Shown piece after piece: positions 9,658 to 17,723 of a stretch of 17,819 nt of DNA. The translations under genes were made by a program, and so were the position numbers. Origin of the DNA: an uncultured Burkholderiales bacterium (lineage in GTDB: Bacteria > Pseudomonadota > Gammaproteobacteria > Burkholderiales > Burkholderiaceae_F); contig CAIQGU010000023.1 in NCBI GenBank assembly GCA_903871435.1, positions 1 through 17,819 of the forward strand, in the 5' to 3' direction. The stretch's first letter is position 1. The number at the start of each line of letters is the position of its first letter. Under the pieces are notes generated by a model. That model made no database searches and was not told the DNA's origin. It saw only the letters and a program-made list of their open reading frames with translations.

Positions 9658-10308
9658 TCAAATCGGCAAGTCGCGCGCCAGCCACGGGAAGCGGCGCATC
9701 CGCAGCGCTTCGAATTCGCGAATTTCGTCGGCGTGGCGCAACGTAAGACCTATGTCGTCCCAACCATTGAGCAGACATTCGCGGCGGAAGGCGTCGACAT
9801 CAAAATGCCATGCCGAGCCATCGGGCGCCTGGACCCGTTGCTCGACCAGGTCCACCGTCAGCTGGTACCCGGGCTGCAAGGCGACCGCCTGGAACAGGCC
9901 ATCGACCACGCGCTCGTCCAGCACCACCGGAACGATGCCGTTCTTGAAGCAGTTGTTGTAGAAAATATCGGCAAAGCTGGGGGCGATGATGGCGCGCAAG
10001 CCAAACTCGGCGATGGCCCAGGGCGCGTGCTCACGGCTGGAACCACAGCCGAAGTTGCGCCGCGCCAGCAGGACGGACGCGCCCCGGTAACGCGGCAGGT
10101 TGAGGACAAAATCGGGATTGGGTACGCGCGACCGGGGGTCCTGGCCGGGTTCGCCCGCGTCGATGTAGCGCCACTCATCAAACAGATTCACGCCAAATCC
10201 CGTGCGGCGGATCGACTTGAGGAACTGCTTGGGGATGATCTGGTCGGTGTCGACGTTGGGCTGGTCCAGGGGCACGACGAGGCCCTGGTGGCGGGTAAAT
10301 GGCTGCAT
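9658..10308 (-). CDS. leuD: 3-isopropylmalate dehydratase small subunit
   Basis: LeuD is the small swivel-domain subunit that joins LeuC to form isopropylmalate isomerase, interconverting 2- and 3-isopropylmalate. The 216-residue length fits. Typical blocks are [20 protein letters not shown] at the start, the [21 protein letters not shown] loop (here [14 protein letters not shown], about 83-96), [15 protein letters not shown] (about 111-125), and the C-terminal [10 protein letters not shown]. An AGGAA ribosome site lies about ten bases before the ATG. The gene starts 30 bases after leuC. Confidence 0.97.
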   Translation of the reverse strand: MQPFTRHQGLVVPLDQPNVDTDQIIPKQFLKSIRRTGFGVNLFDEWRYIDAGEPGQDPRSRVPNPDFVLNLPRYRGASVLLARRNFGCGSSREHAPWAIAEFGLRAIIAPSFADIFYNNCFKNGIVPVVLDERVVDGLFQAVALQPGYQLTVDLVEQRVQAPDGSAWHFDVDAFRRECLLNGWDDIGLTLRHADEIREFEALRMRRFPWLARDLPI

Positions 10309-10338
10309 GGTGCGGGTTCCTGGATTTTCAGCCGCGTT

Positions 10339-11763
10339 TCAGCCGAGCAGCTGGCGAACGTCGACAAAGCGTCCCGCAATGGCGGCAGCAGCCGCCATGG
10401 CAGGGCTGACGAGGTGCGTGCGGCCACCGGCGCCCTGCCGGCCCTCGAAATTGCGGTTGGACGTGGACGCGCAGCGTTCGCCGGGCTCGAGCCGGTCGTC
10501 ATTCATCGCCAGGCACATGGAACAGCCCGGCTCGCGCCATTCGAAACCGGCGGCGATGAAAACCTTGTCGAGCCCCTCGGCCTGCGCCTGCGCCTTGACC
10601 AGGCCCGAGCCCGGCACCACCAGCGCAAGTTTCACCGTGGGCGCAATGTGGCGTCCCTGCAGGACCTTGGCGGCGATGCGCAGGTCTTCGATGCGGGAAT
10701 TGGTGCACGAACCGATGAACACCTTGTCGATGGCGATGGCGTCGATGGCCGTTCGCGGCGCCAGGCCCATGTAATGCAAGGCCCGCTCGATTCCGGCACG
10801 GCGCACGGGATCGGCTTCGGCCTCCGGGTCGGGAACGGCGCCGCCGATGGGCGTGACCATCTCCGGTGAAGTACCCCAGCTCACCTGCGGAACCAACGAC
10901 GCCGCATCGATATCGATCACGCGGTCGTACTGCGCATCCGGGTCGCTGCGCAGGGTTTTCCAGTGCGCCACCGCATCGTCCCAGTCCGGGCCGCGCGGTG
11001 CCATGGGCCGCCCGCGGACATAGTCGATCGTGCGGCCGTCCACAGCGACCATGCCCGCCCGCGCGCCCGCCTCTATGGCCATGTTGCAAAGGGTCATGCG
11101 CGATTCGATGGACGCACTGCGGATGGCCGATCCGGCGAACTCGATCGCGTATCCCGTGCCGCCCGCCGTTCCGATGCGGGCAATGAGGGCCAGGGCAAGG
11201 TCCTTGGTGCCAACGCCCGGACCAAAAGCGCCTTCGACCCGGACCAGCATGTTCTTGGACTTGCGGGCGATCAGGGTCTGCGTGGCCAGAACATGCTCCA
11301 CCTCGGAGGTGCCGATGCCAAAGGCCAGCGCGCCCAGGGCGCCGTGCGTGCTCGTATGGGAGTCGCCGCAGACCAGCGTCATGCCCGGCAAGGTCGCACC
11401 CTGCTCCGGACCGATGACGTGGACGATGCCCTGGCGCCGGTCGAGGAAGGGAAAATAGGCGGCAGCACCCACGGCGCGGATGTTGACGTCCAGGGTATCG
11501 ATCTGGGCGCGCGAGGTGGGATCCGTCACACCGTCGAGACCGCGTTCCCAGCCACGGGTGGGCGTGTTGTGGTCAGCCGTGGCGACGATGGAGCTGGGCC
11601 GCCAGGGCTTGCGGCCGGCAACGCGCAGCCCTTCAAACGCCTGCGGGCTGGTGACCTCGTGGACGAGGTGGCGGTCGATGTACAACAGGGTGGTGCCGTC
11701 CGGCTCGCTGCGGACGACGTGTTCGTCCCACAATTTGTCGTAAAGCGTGCGCGGACCAGCCAT
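10339..11763 (-). CDS. leuC: 3-isopropylmalate dehydratase large subunit
   Basis: LeuC is the aconitase-family iron-sulfur subunit of isopropylmalate isomerase and acts with LeuD. At 474 residues it is of normal length for the bacterial LeuC type. The [4Fe-4S] cluster ligands are C353 in [14 protein letters not shown] and C414/C417 in [11 protein letters not shown]. The segments [14 protein letters not shown] (about 131-144) and TPTRGWERG are family signatures. It is the first gene of the leu cluster on this strand. Its upstream region holds a candidate -10 box, a hexanucleotide repeat and a palindromic element, so the main leu promoter is probably there. Confidence 0.98.
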   Translation of the reverse strand: MAGPRTLYDKLWDEHVVRSEPDGTTLLYIDRHLVHEVTSPQAFEGLRVAGRKPWRPSSIVATADHNTPTRGWERGLDGVTDPTSRAQIDTLDVNIRAVGAAAYFPFLDRRQGIVHVIGPEQGATLPGMTLVCGDSHTSTHGALGALAFGIGTSEVEHVLATQTLIARKSKNMLVRVEGAFGPGVGTKDLALALIARIGTAGGTGYAIEFAGSAIRSASIESRMTLCNMAIEAGARAGMVAVDGRTIDYVRGRPMAPRGPDWDDAVAHWKTLRSDPDAQYDRVIDIDAASLVPQVSWGTSPEMVTPIGGAVPDPEAEADPVRRAGIERALHYMGLAPRTAIDAIAIDKVFIGSCTNSRIEDLRIAAKVLQGRHIAPTVKLALVVPGSGLVKAQAQAEGLDKVFIAAGFEWREPGCSMCLAMNDDRLEPGERCASTSNRNFEGRQGAGGRTHLVSPAMAAAAAIAGRFVDVRQLLG

Positions 11764-11801
11764 GGGAAATGCGCCCCTGCGTAAGGTGAATTTAGCCCTC
11801 G

Positions 11802-11830
11802 ATTATGCCATTGCCATTGCCATTGCCATT
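11802..11830 (-). promoter_or_regulatory. Candidate leuC promoter
   Basis: On the minus strand CATAAT (11807 down to 11802) matches five of six bases of a sigma-70 -10 box and lies 38 bases before the leuC ATG. A 17-base spacer places the -35 position at 11830-11825 (AATGGC), a poor match made entirely of the neighbouring hexanucleotide repeat. An activator or a different start could therefore be involved. This is inference from sequence only. Confidence 0.35.
11806..11829. repeat. Hexanucleotide tandem repeat (TGCCAT)x4
   Basis: Four perfect consecutive copies of TGCCAT upstream of leuC, followed at once by the palindromic element. The first copy overlaps the candidate leuC -10 box by two bases, and the rest fill the spacer and -35 position. 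Tracts like this can change length by slippage. Confidence 0.9.
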
Positions 11831-11831
11831 A

Positions 11832-11951
11832 CCCTCACCCCCGGCCCCGCTCCCGCTCAGCGGGAGAGGGGAGTCTTGCAGCCTGCGCCGGTTGCAGCGG
11901 AGGCCAAGCCAGCCCCCTCTCCCGCCCGGCGGGAGAGGGTTGGGGTGAGGG
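11832..11951. repeat. Twin palindromic REP-like element in the aroC-leuC spacer
   Basis: The outer arms CCCTCACCCC (11832-11841) and GGGGTGAGGG (11942-11951) are perfect inverted repeats. Inside are two hairpins: CTCCCGCT/AGCGGGAG (11850-11866), and the stronger pair CCCTCTCCCGCC/GGCGGGAGAGGG (11915-11939) with 12 perfect base pairs. A linker of about 45 bases separates them and carries TTGCAGC twice (11877-11883 and 11892-11898). The CCCTCACCCC...CCCTCTCCCGC...GCGGGAGAGGG pattern resembles dispersed REP elements of proteobacteria. It lies just after the aroC stop, so it could damp readthrough from aroC into leuC, though no U-run follows. Confidence 0.8.
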
Positions 11952-11959
11952 CAATCGCG

Positions 11960-13060
11960 CTAGGTAACTTTCCCAGGCACCGCCGCCACATCCAGCCGCA
12001 CGTCCCCGTTCTGCGCCCGATGCAACAGCGCATGATCCATCAGCACCAGCGCCAGCATGGCCTCGGCGATGGGCGTGGCGCGGATGCCGACACAGGGATC
12101 GTGACGGCCCAGGGTGGCGATGGTCACCGCCTCGCCCTCGCGATTGATCGACCTGCGCGGCAGGCGGATACTGGAGGTGGGCTTGAGCGCGATGGACACA
12201 TCAATGTCCTGACCCGTCGAGATACCGCCCAGGATGCCACCCGCATGGTTGGACAGGAAGCCTTCCGGGGTGATCTCGTCACCGTGCACCGAGCCGCGCT
12301 GGTCCACCACACCGAAGCCGTCGCCGATCTCCACGCCTTTCACGGCGTTGATCGCCATCATCGCGCCCGCGATATCGGCATCGAGCTTGGCCGCCAAAGG
12401 CGCGCCCAGCCCCGGCGGCACCGGTCCCGCGCAGACCCGCACGCGCGCCCCGCAGGAATCGCCGGCCTTGCGCAAGTCGTCCATGTAGGTCTCGAGCTGG
12501 TCGACGACCGCGGCACTGGCCGAGAAAAAGGGATTGCGCGCGGTTTCGTCCCAGTTATCAAAGGGCACGACCACATCACCCAGTTGCTGCAGATGGCCAC
12601 GCACCAGGGTTCCGTACTGTTCGTGCAACCACTTTTTCGCAATGGCGCCGGCGGCGACCATGGGCGCCGTAAGCCGCGCCGATGAGCGGCCGCCACCGCG
12701 CGGATCGCGCAGGCCGTACTTGCGCCAATAGGTGTAGTCGGCATGACCCGGGCGGAAACTGTCTACCAGGTCGTCGTAGTCCTTGCTGCGCTGGTCCTGG
12801 TTGCGGATCAGCAGCGCGATGGGCGTGCCGGTGGTGAGGCCCTGGTAGACACCGGAAAGTATCTCGACCCCGTCCGCTTCGCGCCGCTGGGTGACGTGCC
12901 GCGATGTGCCGGGTTTGCGCCGGTCGAGCTCGGGTTGTATGTCTTCGGCGGCCAGCAGCATTCCCGGCGGACAGCCATCGACCACGCAGCCGATCGCCGG
13001 GCCGTGGGATTCGCCGAAGTTGGTGACGCAGAACACGCGGCCGAAGGTGGATCCGCTCAT
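11960..13060 (-). CDS. aroC: Chorismate synthase
   Basis: AroC eliminates phosphate from EPSP to form chorismate, the last shared step of aromatic amino acid and folate/quinone synthesis. It needs reduced FMN. The 366 residues match the family. Signatures are [11 protein letters not shown] with conserved H19, the second conserved histidine H106 in [21 protein letters not shown] (about 119-130) and the late block [15 protein letters not shown]. The ATG at 13060 has only a weak GAG-type ribosome site. It lies 76 bases after the FAD oxidoreductase stop. The TAG stop is immediately followed by the palindromic element. Together with trpFBA it places two parts of the aromatic pathway on this strand, but probably in separate transcripts. 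Confidence 0.98.
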   Translation of the reverse strand: MSGSTFGRVFCVTNFGESHGPAIGCVVDGCPPGMLLAAEDIQPELDRRKPGTSRHVTQRREADGVEILSGVYQGLTTGTPIALLIRNQDQRSKDYDDLVDSFRPGHADYTYWRKYGLRDPRGGGRSSARLTAPMVAAGAIAKKWLHEQYGTLVRGHLQQLGDVVVPFDNWDETARNPFFSASAAVVDQLETYMDDLRKAGDSCGARVRVCAGPVPPGLGAPLAAKLDADIAGAMMAINAVKGVEIGDGFGVVDQRGSVHGDEITPEGFLSNHAGGILGGISTGQDIDVSIALKPTSSIRLPRRSINREGEAVTIATLGRHDPCVGIRATPIAEAMLALVLMDHALLHRAQNGDVRLDVAAVPGKVT

Positions 13061-13090
13061 GGCGCTGGACTCTTATTGCATCTGGTTAGT

Positions 13091-13107
13091 CGGATCTTAC
13101 CGATCCG
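13091..13107. other. Small hairpin upstream of aroC
   Basis: CGGATC (13091-13096) and GATCCG (13102-13107) are perfect six-base arms around a five-base loop, within the 76-base spacer between the FAD oxidoreductase and aroC. No T-run follows on either strand, so it does not look like a standard terminator. Function unknown. Confidence 0.4.
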
Positions 13108-13136
13108 GCGCAATGATCGGCCTCGCGGGCCTGCGC

Positions 13137-14159
13137 TCAGCCGGTAATGGCCTGTGCCAGCGCGGTTCCGGACAGGAAAGCCGCCTCCACGCGGGCGCCA
13201 CCGCACCAGTCGCCCGCGAGGCCTATGGCGCGATCGGCATCCCACAAGAAAGCCTGCGCCAGGGGTTCCGCCGCCAGGGCGGCGCCCCAGCGCAGCGCCA
13301 CGCAGGACTTCTGGGCCAAGGGCCGCGCCAGTCGGGCCGCGAACGCGCGCTGCATCCAGCGTGCTGCCTCGTCCGCCGAGAGCTCGGCAAAGTTGTTCGA
13401 CCACGTAGGCCGGGCCTGCAGCAGCCAGCGCTCGGCGACGCCGTTGTCGGAGCTCCGCATGGGCTTGGAGGTTTCGCATGCCGCCCAGGCGATTATGGGA
13501 TCGTCGTTGATGAACGCCCCATCGAATTCGATGCCGCTGGGACGCGCCAGTGCCAGGCAAGCCGTCCAGCAGGCGTCCCAGCGCAGGGGCTCGAGCACCG
13601 GCGCAAAGTCCGTTTCGGTCCGCACGAGCGGCAGCGCGTTGACCGAGGGTATGGCAAGCACCAGCCCGTCGTAGCCCACCGGATCGAGCGCAACGTCGCC
13701 TGAACCGTAGAGCATCCAGCCGTCGCCAGTGCGCGCAATGCGCGTGACCGTAGTGTTGAGTACGACGTCCTGGCCGCGAGCGATGAACGCGGCGATGCTC
13801 TGCATGGACGGCACGCCCACGTACCGGCTGATGGTGGGCGCCAGGAACACGCCCTGACCATTGCTCAGATCGGCAAGGTTGACATCCCAGGTCCGCAACA
13901 GGTCGGCACCGACCCAGGCGCGCACTTCACCGGCGAAGGCTTCGCTCTGGAACGTGAGGTATTGCGCACCAACGTCGAAGTTGCCGACATCCGTGACCAG
14001 GCAGGCCAGCCGGCCCCCGACGGCACCACCACGTTCGAAGATCCGGACGCTGATACCCTGGGCCGCGAGCGCACGTGCGCACGTGAGGCCGGCCATTCCG
14101 GCACCGATGACGGCGAAACGGGCCGGCGCAGTCGCACTGCCTGTAGGGGAGGCCGTCAT
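13137..14159 (-). CDS. Renalase-like NAD/FAD-dependent amine-oxidase-family protein
   Basis: This is a predicted FAD-dependent oxidoreductase whose substrate cannot be told from sequence. The 340-residue protein has an N-terminal Rossmann dinucleotide site (VIGAGMAGLTCARAL, glycines at 19, 21 and 24), an FAD-ribose acidic residue in IRIFERG-like context (here VRIFERGGAVGGRLA), and a C-terminal FAD motif GLAGDWCGGARVEAAFLSG near residue 310. This layout matches short renalase-like proteins of proteobacteria rather than full monoamine oxidases. The ATG at 14159 overlaps by one base the stop codon of a degraded CBS gene copy (TGATG). The frame also opens at TTG 14162. It lies 76 bases upstream of aroC. 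General class fairly sure, reaction unknown. Confidence 0.85.
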   Translation of the reverse strand: MTASPTGSATAPARFAVIGAGMAGLTCARALAAQGISVRIFERGGAVGGRLACLVTDVGNFDVGAQYLTFQSEAFAGEVRAWVGADLLRTWDVNLADLSNGQGVFLAPTISRYVGVPSMQSIAAFIARGQDVVLNTTVTRIARTGDGWMLYGSGDVALDPVGYDGLVLAIPSVNALPLVRTETDFAPVLEPLRWDACWTACLALARPSGIEFDGAFINDDPIIAWAACETSKPMRSSDNGVAERWLLQARPTWSNNFAELSADEAARWMQRAFAARLARPLAQKSCVALRWGAALAAEPLAQAFLWDADRAIGLAGDWCGGARVEAAFLSGTALAQAITG

Positions 14160-14345
14160 CAACGAAGGGCGTCGGAGAGCCGGGGCCGGTCGCGGATGGA
14201 CTCCTTGGGCATGCGATTCTCGTAGCGTTGTTGTTGCAGCAAGGGTACCGCCATGTCGTCAGAGGGGATTACGCCATACCGGCAGTCTTGGGATCTCCCG
14301 AATGTAACGCATGGCGCGCGCAGGCATCAATCGCATCAGGGCCCT
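14159..14345 (-). pseudogene. Decayed 3' fragment of a CBS-domain gene (duplicate of the adjacent gene)
   Basis: This stretch matches the 3' end of the neighbouring intact CBS gene. Bases 14185-14275 align without gaps to 14451-14541, with 72 of 91 bases identical by my hand count. Weaker similarity extends on both sides and includes a shared GCATCAATCG (14324-14333 and 14592-14601). The aligned stop codons coincide. A net two-base deletion around 14277-14315 shifts the frame, and the upstream frame then hits TGA at 14259-14261. The first CBS domain and start are missing. Recognisable peptide remains include YENRM and ALMRLM. Amino-acid identity over the best part (about 17 of 31) is lower than base identity, as expected of an unselected copy. 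Confidence 0.75.
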
Positions 14346-14424
14346 GAAACCGGCCCAGTCTTCGTGATGCAGCGCAATTTCCCCGGCTCACCCGGAAGCC
14401 GCCATCCACCTCTGGCAGCCTCCA

Positions 14425-14877
14425 TCAACCGTTGGCGCTCTCCGGTTCGGGCCAGTCGCGGATGTAGTCCTTGAGCATGCGATTCTCGTAGCCCTGTTCT
14501 TCGAGCACGGCCCGCGCCACGTCGTGAAAGGAGATCACGCCAGCCAGCGAGCCCTGGTCAATTACCGGCACGTAGCGCATACGTTTATCGAGCATCAATC
14601 GTCGCAGCGCATCGACGTCGGTCTCGGCGTCGACCACGGTGGGGTGCGGGTCCATGGAATCGCGAACCAGTCCTTTGCCCACCCGTCCATCGTTGAGCCG
14701 CAAGGCCTGGAAGACATCGCGGAACGTGAGCATCCCGGCGAGGCGACCGTGATCCATGACCACGACTGAACCGATATCGAATTCCGTCATTGTCTGGACC
14801 GCCGACCAGAGGCTCGCGTCGGGTTGAACGGTAAAAAGTGCATTCCCCTTGGCACGCAGTACGTCATTGGCATTCAT
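14425..14877 (-). CDS. Two-CBS-domain protein
   Basis: A 150-residue stand-alone CBS pair (Bateman module). CBS pairs usually sense adenine nucleotides or similar ligands and regulate partner proteins. No partner domain is present here, so its role is unknown. CBS1 spans about residues 6-60 (FTVQPDASLWSAVQTM and GMLTFRDVFQAL). CBS2 spans about 72-126 (SMDPHPTVVDAETDV, RYVPVIDQGSLAGVISFHDV). A charged tail YENRMLKDYIRDWPEPE follows. The frame is open to 15120, but I place the start at ATG 14877 because GGAG lies seven bases before it and the CBS fold begins there. It diverges from the iminopeptidase gene, and a decayed copy of its 3' end lies downstream. Confidence 0.9.
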   Translation of the reverse strand: MNANDVLRAKGNALFTVQPDASLWSAVQTMTEFDIGSVVVMDHGRLAGMLTFRDVFQALRLNDGRVGKGLVRDSMDPHPTVVDAETDVDALRRLMLDKRMRYVPVIDQGSLAGVISFHDVARAVLEEQGYENRMLKDYIRDWPEPESANG

Positions 14878-15119
14878 TATTTTTCTCCGTTGAAGAGTCC
14901 CCGTTGAAAAAAGTCGGAACGCAATTCCGGCATCGACCCACGATACGGCAACCAGGATGCTTGAGGGGCTGCGTGCATGGCGCGGATACGGGGGCCGGTG
15001 CTGCAGCTGACAGGCGGCGTCCACCCGGCCGCATCTCTGCGGCTCCCGAGCCGGCTGGCATCGCCGCGATGCAGCAGAATTCCCCGGCATAATTGCGGCA
15101 AGCAACCCACCGGATCCCA
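14878..15119. other. Divergent spacer between the CBS gene and proline iminopeptidase
   Basis: These 242 bases separate two divergent genes and should hold both promoters. I see a CATAAT (15088-15093) that could serve as a -10 box for the plus-strand genes, 27 bases before ATG 15120, but no matching -35. For the minus strand I find no clear promoter. The only structure noted is the short direct repeat at 14887-14908. No small gene or RNA is recognisable. Confidence 0.4.
14887..14908. repeat. Direct repeat over the CBS gene ribosome site
   Basis: CCGTTGAA occurs at 14887-14894 and 14901-14908, a 14-base period. On the minus strand each copy is followed by a purine-rich GGGGA or GGAGA, so the leader appears to carry two similar ribosome-site-like segments. 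Only the nearer one is well spaced from ATG 14877. Confidence 0.5.
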
Positions 15120-16100
15120 ATGGACGCGCGCGCCGACCTCTACGCCCCGATCGAGCCCTACGACAGCGGCATGTTGCCGCTCGACGAAATCCACACCATG
15201 TATTGGGAAACGAGCGGCAACCCCAGTGGCGTGCCCGTCGTCTTCCTGCACGGGGGTCCCGGCGGCGGGTGCGCCCCCGAGCACCGGCGCTTTTTCGATC
15301 CGGCGTTCTTCCGGGTCATTTTGTACGACCAGCGCGGCGCCGGCGCGTCCACACCGTTCGCGGACGTCACCAACAACACGACCCCGCACCTCGTCGCCGA
15401 CCTGGAACAATTGCGCGAGTACCTGGGTATCTCGCAATGGCTGCTGTTTGGCGGCTCATGGGGCAGCACGCTGGCGCTGGCCTATGGCCAGTCCCACCCG
15501 CAGCGCGCCCTGGGGTTTGTCCTGCGCGGCGTATTTCTCGGCCGCACCAGTGAAGTGGACTGGTTCTTCCAGGGTGCCCGCCAATTGCAGCCCGAGGCTT
15601 CGCGGCGGTTTGTCGAGATGCTGCCCGAGGCCGAGCGCGGTGACGTGCTCCGGGGGTATTTGCGCCGGCTGTTTGATCCCGATCCGCTGGTCCACCTGCC
15701 GTTCGCCCGCGCCTGGAGCGAATACGAAGGCACGTGTTCCACCCTGGTGCCCAATCCCGAAATGGTGCGCGAGTTCTCCGACGATGCCCTGGCCCTGGCG
15801 CGTCTCGAAGCCCATTTTTTTGCGCACCAGTGTTTCCTCGCGCCCAATCAACTGCTGGCCAACCTGTATCGCATACAGCATCTGCCCGCCTCCATCGTGC
15901 ACTCGCGCTATGACGTGGTGTGCCCCATCGTCAGCGCGGATGAACTGGCGCGTTCCTGGCCGGGCGCGCGCTACACCGTCGTTCCCGATGCCGGACATTC
16001 GGTGTGGGAACCCTCGGTGCGCACGGCCGTCGTGCGGGAGGTCGAGCACTTCAAGCGGCGCTTTGCCGCGCTGTCCCGCCCCGCCCTGCGGCCACGCTGA
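15120..16100 (+). CDS. pip: Proline iminopeptidase (prolyl aminopeptidase)
   Basis: This alpha/beta-hydrolase (peptidase family S33) removes N-terminal proline from peptides in the cytoplasm. From ATG 15120 the protein has 326 residues, near the usual 310-320. The start LYAPIEPYDSGMLPLD is typical. The oxyanion-hole loop HGGPGGG is at about 44-50. The catalytic triad is S113 in GGSWGSTLAL, D265 in SRYDVVCP and H293 in DAGHSVWEP. A TTG at 15093 could extend it by nine residues without family support. It is followed after 15 bases by the glycosyltransferase gene. Confidence 0.95.
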   Translation: MDARADLYAPIEPYDSGMLPLDEIHTMYWETSGNPSGVPVVFLHGGPGGGCAPEHRRFFDPAFFRVILYDQRGAGASTPFADVTNNTTPHLVADLEQLREYLGISQWLLFGGSWGSTLALAYGQSHPQRALGFVLRGVFLGRTSEVDWFFQGARQLQPEASRRFVEMLPEAERGDVLRGYLRRLFDPDPLVHLPFARAWSEYEGTCSTLVPNPEMVREFSDDALALARLEAHFFAHQCFLAPNQLLANLYRIQHLPASIVHSRYDVVCPIVSADELARSWPGARYTVVPDAGHSVWEPSVRTAVVREVEHFKRRFAALSRPALRPR

Positions 16101-16115
16101 TCCCCCGCCCCTGAG

Positions 16116-17723
16116 ATGGCGCCCACCGGGACGCAGCATTTCCCCGAAGGCGGCCGCCCGTCGGGCGTGCCGCCGCTTGTGACGCCGTCGTTCGCGGCGC
16201 CGCTGTTCGCAGGGTGGTTCGTCGCGTTGTTCGTCGTTTGCTGGAGCATGCTGCCGGAACTGCTGCAAACGGTGCCCCACGCCGATAACGTCGAACAACT
16301 GAACTGGGCGCATGCGCTGCAGTGGGGCTATCTCAAGCATCCACCGCTGCCCACGGCATTGCTCTGGACTGCTTCGGCGGCCTTTGGACCCAGTGCCTTT
16401 CTCACCTATTTCCTGGCCATGGCGTGTGTTGGCGCCAGCCTGCTGATCATCTGGCGCTGCGCCCTGGTGCTGGGCGGGCCGGGCGCCGGCAATGTGGCGC
16501 TGACGGCGCTGCTGCTGACCAGCGCGGATTACTACCTGATGGGGCGCGGTTCCTTCCTCAATCACAACACGGTGATGCTGCCCTTTGTCGCCGCCAGCGC
16601 CTGGGCCGTCTTGCAGATCGTGCGCGACGCACCGGGCCAATCCACCTGGCGGCCCTGGTTGCTGCTGGGCCTGGTGCAGGCGCTGGGTCTGCTCACCAAG
16701 TACCAGATGGCCATCATCATCGCTGCCAACGCCGCAGCCCTGCTGGCCTGCGGCCCATGGCGGCAGCCGGGCCGCGCGGGCGCTTTTGCCGGCCACGTGC
16801 TGCTGTGCGCCGTGGCCACGGCCCTGCCCCTGCTGCCGCATTACCTCTGGCTGCAGCAGCATGCGTTCTCCACCTTCACGTACGCCGAGCACAACCTGCT
16901 CGCCGACCTGCCGCTTTTGCAGCGCATCGGGCACACCCTGGGTTTCCTCGTGCAGCAGGTCGGACGCCTGGCGCCGGCTGCCGTGGCCCTGGGTCTGGCG
17001 CTGCTCCTGCAACGACGGCAGATGAAGGACACTGCGAGCGCACCCGGCGGCCCGGCAGGGGTCGCCGCCAAAGCCGCAGTGGACCCGAAGCTGGCGCTGG
17101 CCCTGCTCTACCTCGCGGTCGTTCCCCTGGGCATCGTGGTGGGCCTGGCGCTGGTGGGGGGCGTGGCGCCGCAGAACCATTGGGGTGCTTCGGCAACCTT
17201 GCTGTTGCCGCTCCTCCTCGCCACCCGCCTGCCGGCCGCCCGGGCATTGCGCCCGGTGGCTGCGCTGGCCGGCGTACTGGCGGTGCAGGCCATGGCCGTC
17301 ATCTGGAACATTGTTGTCGCGTTCCAGTCCCCGGGCTTCCATCACAGGTTCCCGGCGCAACCCCTGGCGGCAATGGCGCAGGCCTATTGGCAGCAGCATG
17401 AGCCGGGTCCCCTGCGCGTTGTGGTTGGACCGGACTGGGACGCCGGCGCCATTGCGCTTTTCCTGCCGGGCCACCCGGCCGTGCTGGCCAGCGGCAATCG
17501 CGGACAGGCGCCCTGGGTCACCGACGACGAGCTCGCGCGCTGCGGTGCCCTCGTCTTCTGGCGGCCGGAACAGGCAGCGCAGGACCAGGTGGGAGCGGCC
17601 ATTTCCGACCGCATCGAGTACCCGGTAACCCTGCAAAGCCCGGCGCGATACGCCGGTGTTGCCACGATTGCCGCCGGCATCCTGGCTCCAACGGCGCCGG
17701 GATGCGCCCAGGCTGCGCCATGA
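16116..17723 (+). CDS. Membrane glycosyltransferase, family 39 / PMT-2 type
   Basis: A predicted polytopic inner-membrane GT-C glycosyltransferase that would use a polyprenyl-phosphate sugar. Acceptor and sugar are unknown. The 535 residues include about ten hydrophobic segments, beginning near residue 27. The first loop carries the acidic motif expected for the active site (HADNVEQLNW, D57 and E60), then GYLKHPPLP (71-79), as in PMT_2/ArnT-like proteins. A later motif RGSFLNHNTVML and LLTKYQMA also fit. The last hydrophobic block ends near 400, followed by a soluble C-terminal domain of about 130 residues. It starts 15 bases after pip and overlaps the next gene by four bases (ATGA). The ribosome site is weak. 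Confidence 0.85.
   Translation: MAPTGTQHFPEGGRPSGVPPLVTPSFAAPLFAGWFVALFVVCWSMLPELLQTVPHADNVEQLNWAHALQWGYLKHPPLPTALLWTASAAFGPSAFLTYFLAMACVGASLLIIWRCALVLGGPGAGNVALTALLLTSADYYLMGRGSFLNHNTVMLPFVAASAWAVLQIVRDAPGQSTWRPWLLLGLVQALGLLTKYQMAIIIAANAAALLACGPWRQPGRAGAFAGHVLLCAVATALPLLPHYLWLQQHAFSTFTYAEHNLLADLPLLQRIGHTLGFLVQQVGRLAPAAVALGLALLLQRRQMKDTASAPGGPAGVAAKAAVDPKLALALLYLAVVPLGIVVGLALVGGVAPQNHWGASATLLLPLLLATRLPAARALRPVAALAGVLAVQAMAVIWNIVVAFQSPGFHHRFPAQPLAAMAQAYWQQHEPGPLRVVVGPDWDAGAIALFLPGHPAVLASGNRGQAPWVTDDELARCGALVFWRPEQAAQDQVGAAISDRIEYPVTLQSPARYAGVATIAAGILAPTAPGCAQAAP

Noticed and set aside
8239..10869. A plus-strand open frame of about 876 codons across asd, leuB, leuD and leuC
   Set aside because: It is antisense to four clearly identified genes, shows no domain, and such long antisense frames are expected in high-G+C DNA.
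11806..11951. Possible CRISPR array in the aroC-leuC spacer
   Set aside because: The hexamers have no spacers and the larger repeats are inverted rather than direct, so it is a microsatellite plus a REP-like palindrome.
14336..14425. A 29-residue minus-strand open frame starting in the TGATG at the intact CBS stop
   Set aside because: It is too short, lacks similarity to anything I recognise, and runs into the decayed CBS fragment. I treat it as chance.
14878..15120. An 81-codon N-terminal extension of the CBS protein
   Set aside because: No domain is visible, composition is Arg/Ser/Pro-rich like a shadow frame, and the ATG at 14877 has a proper ribosome site.
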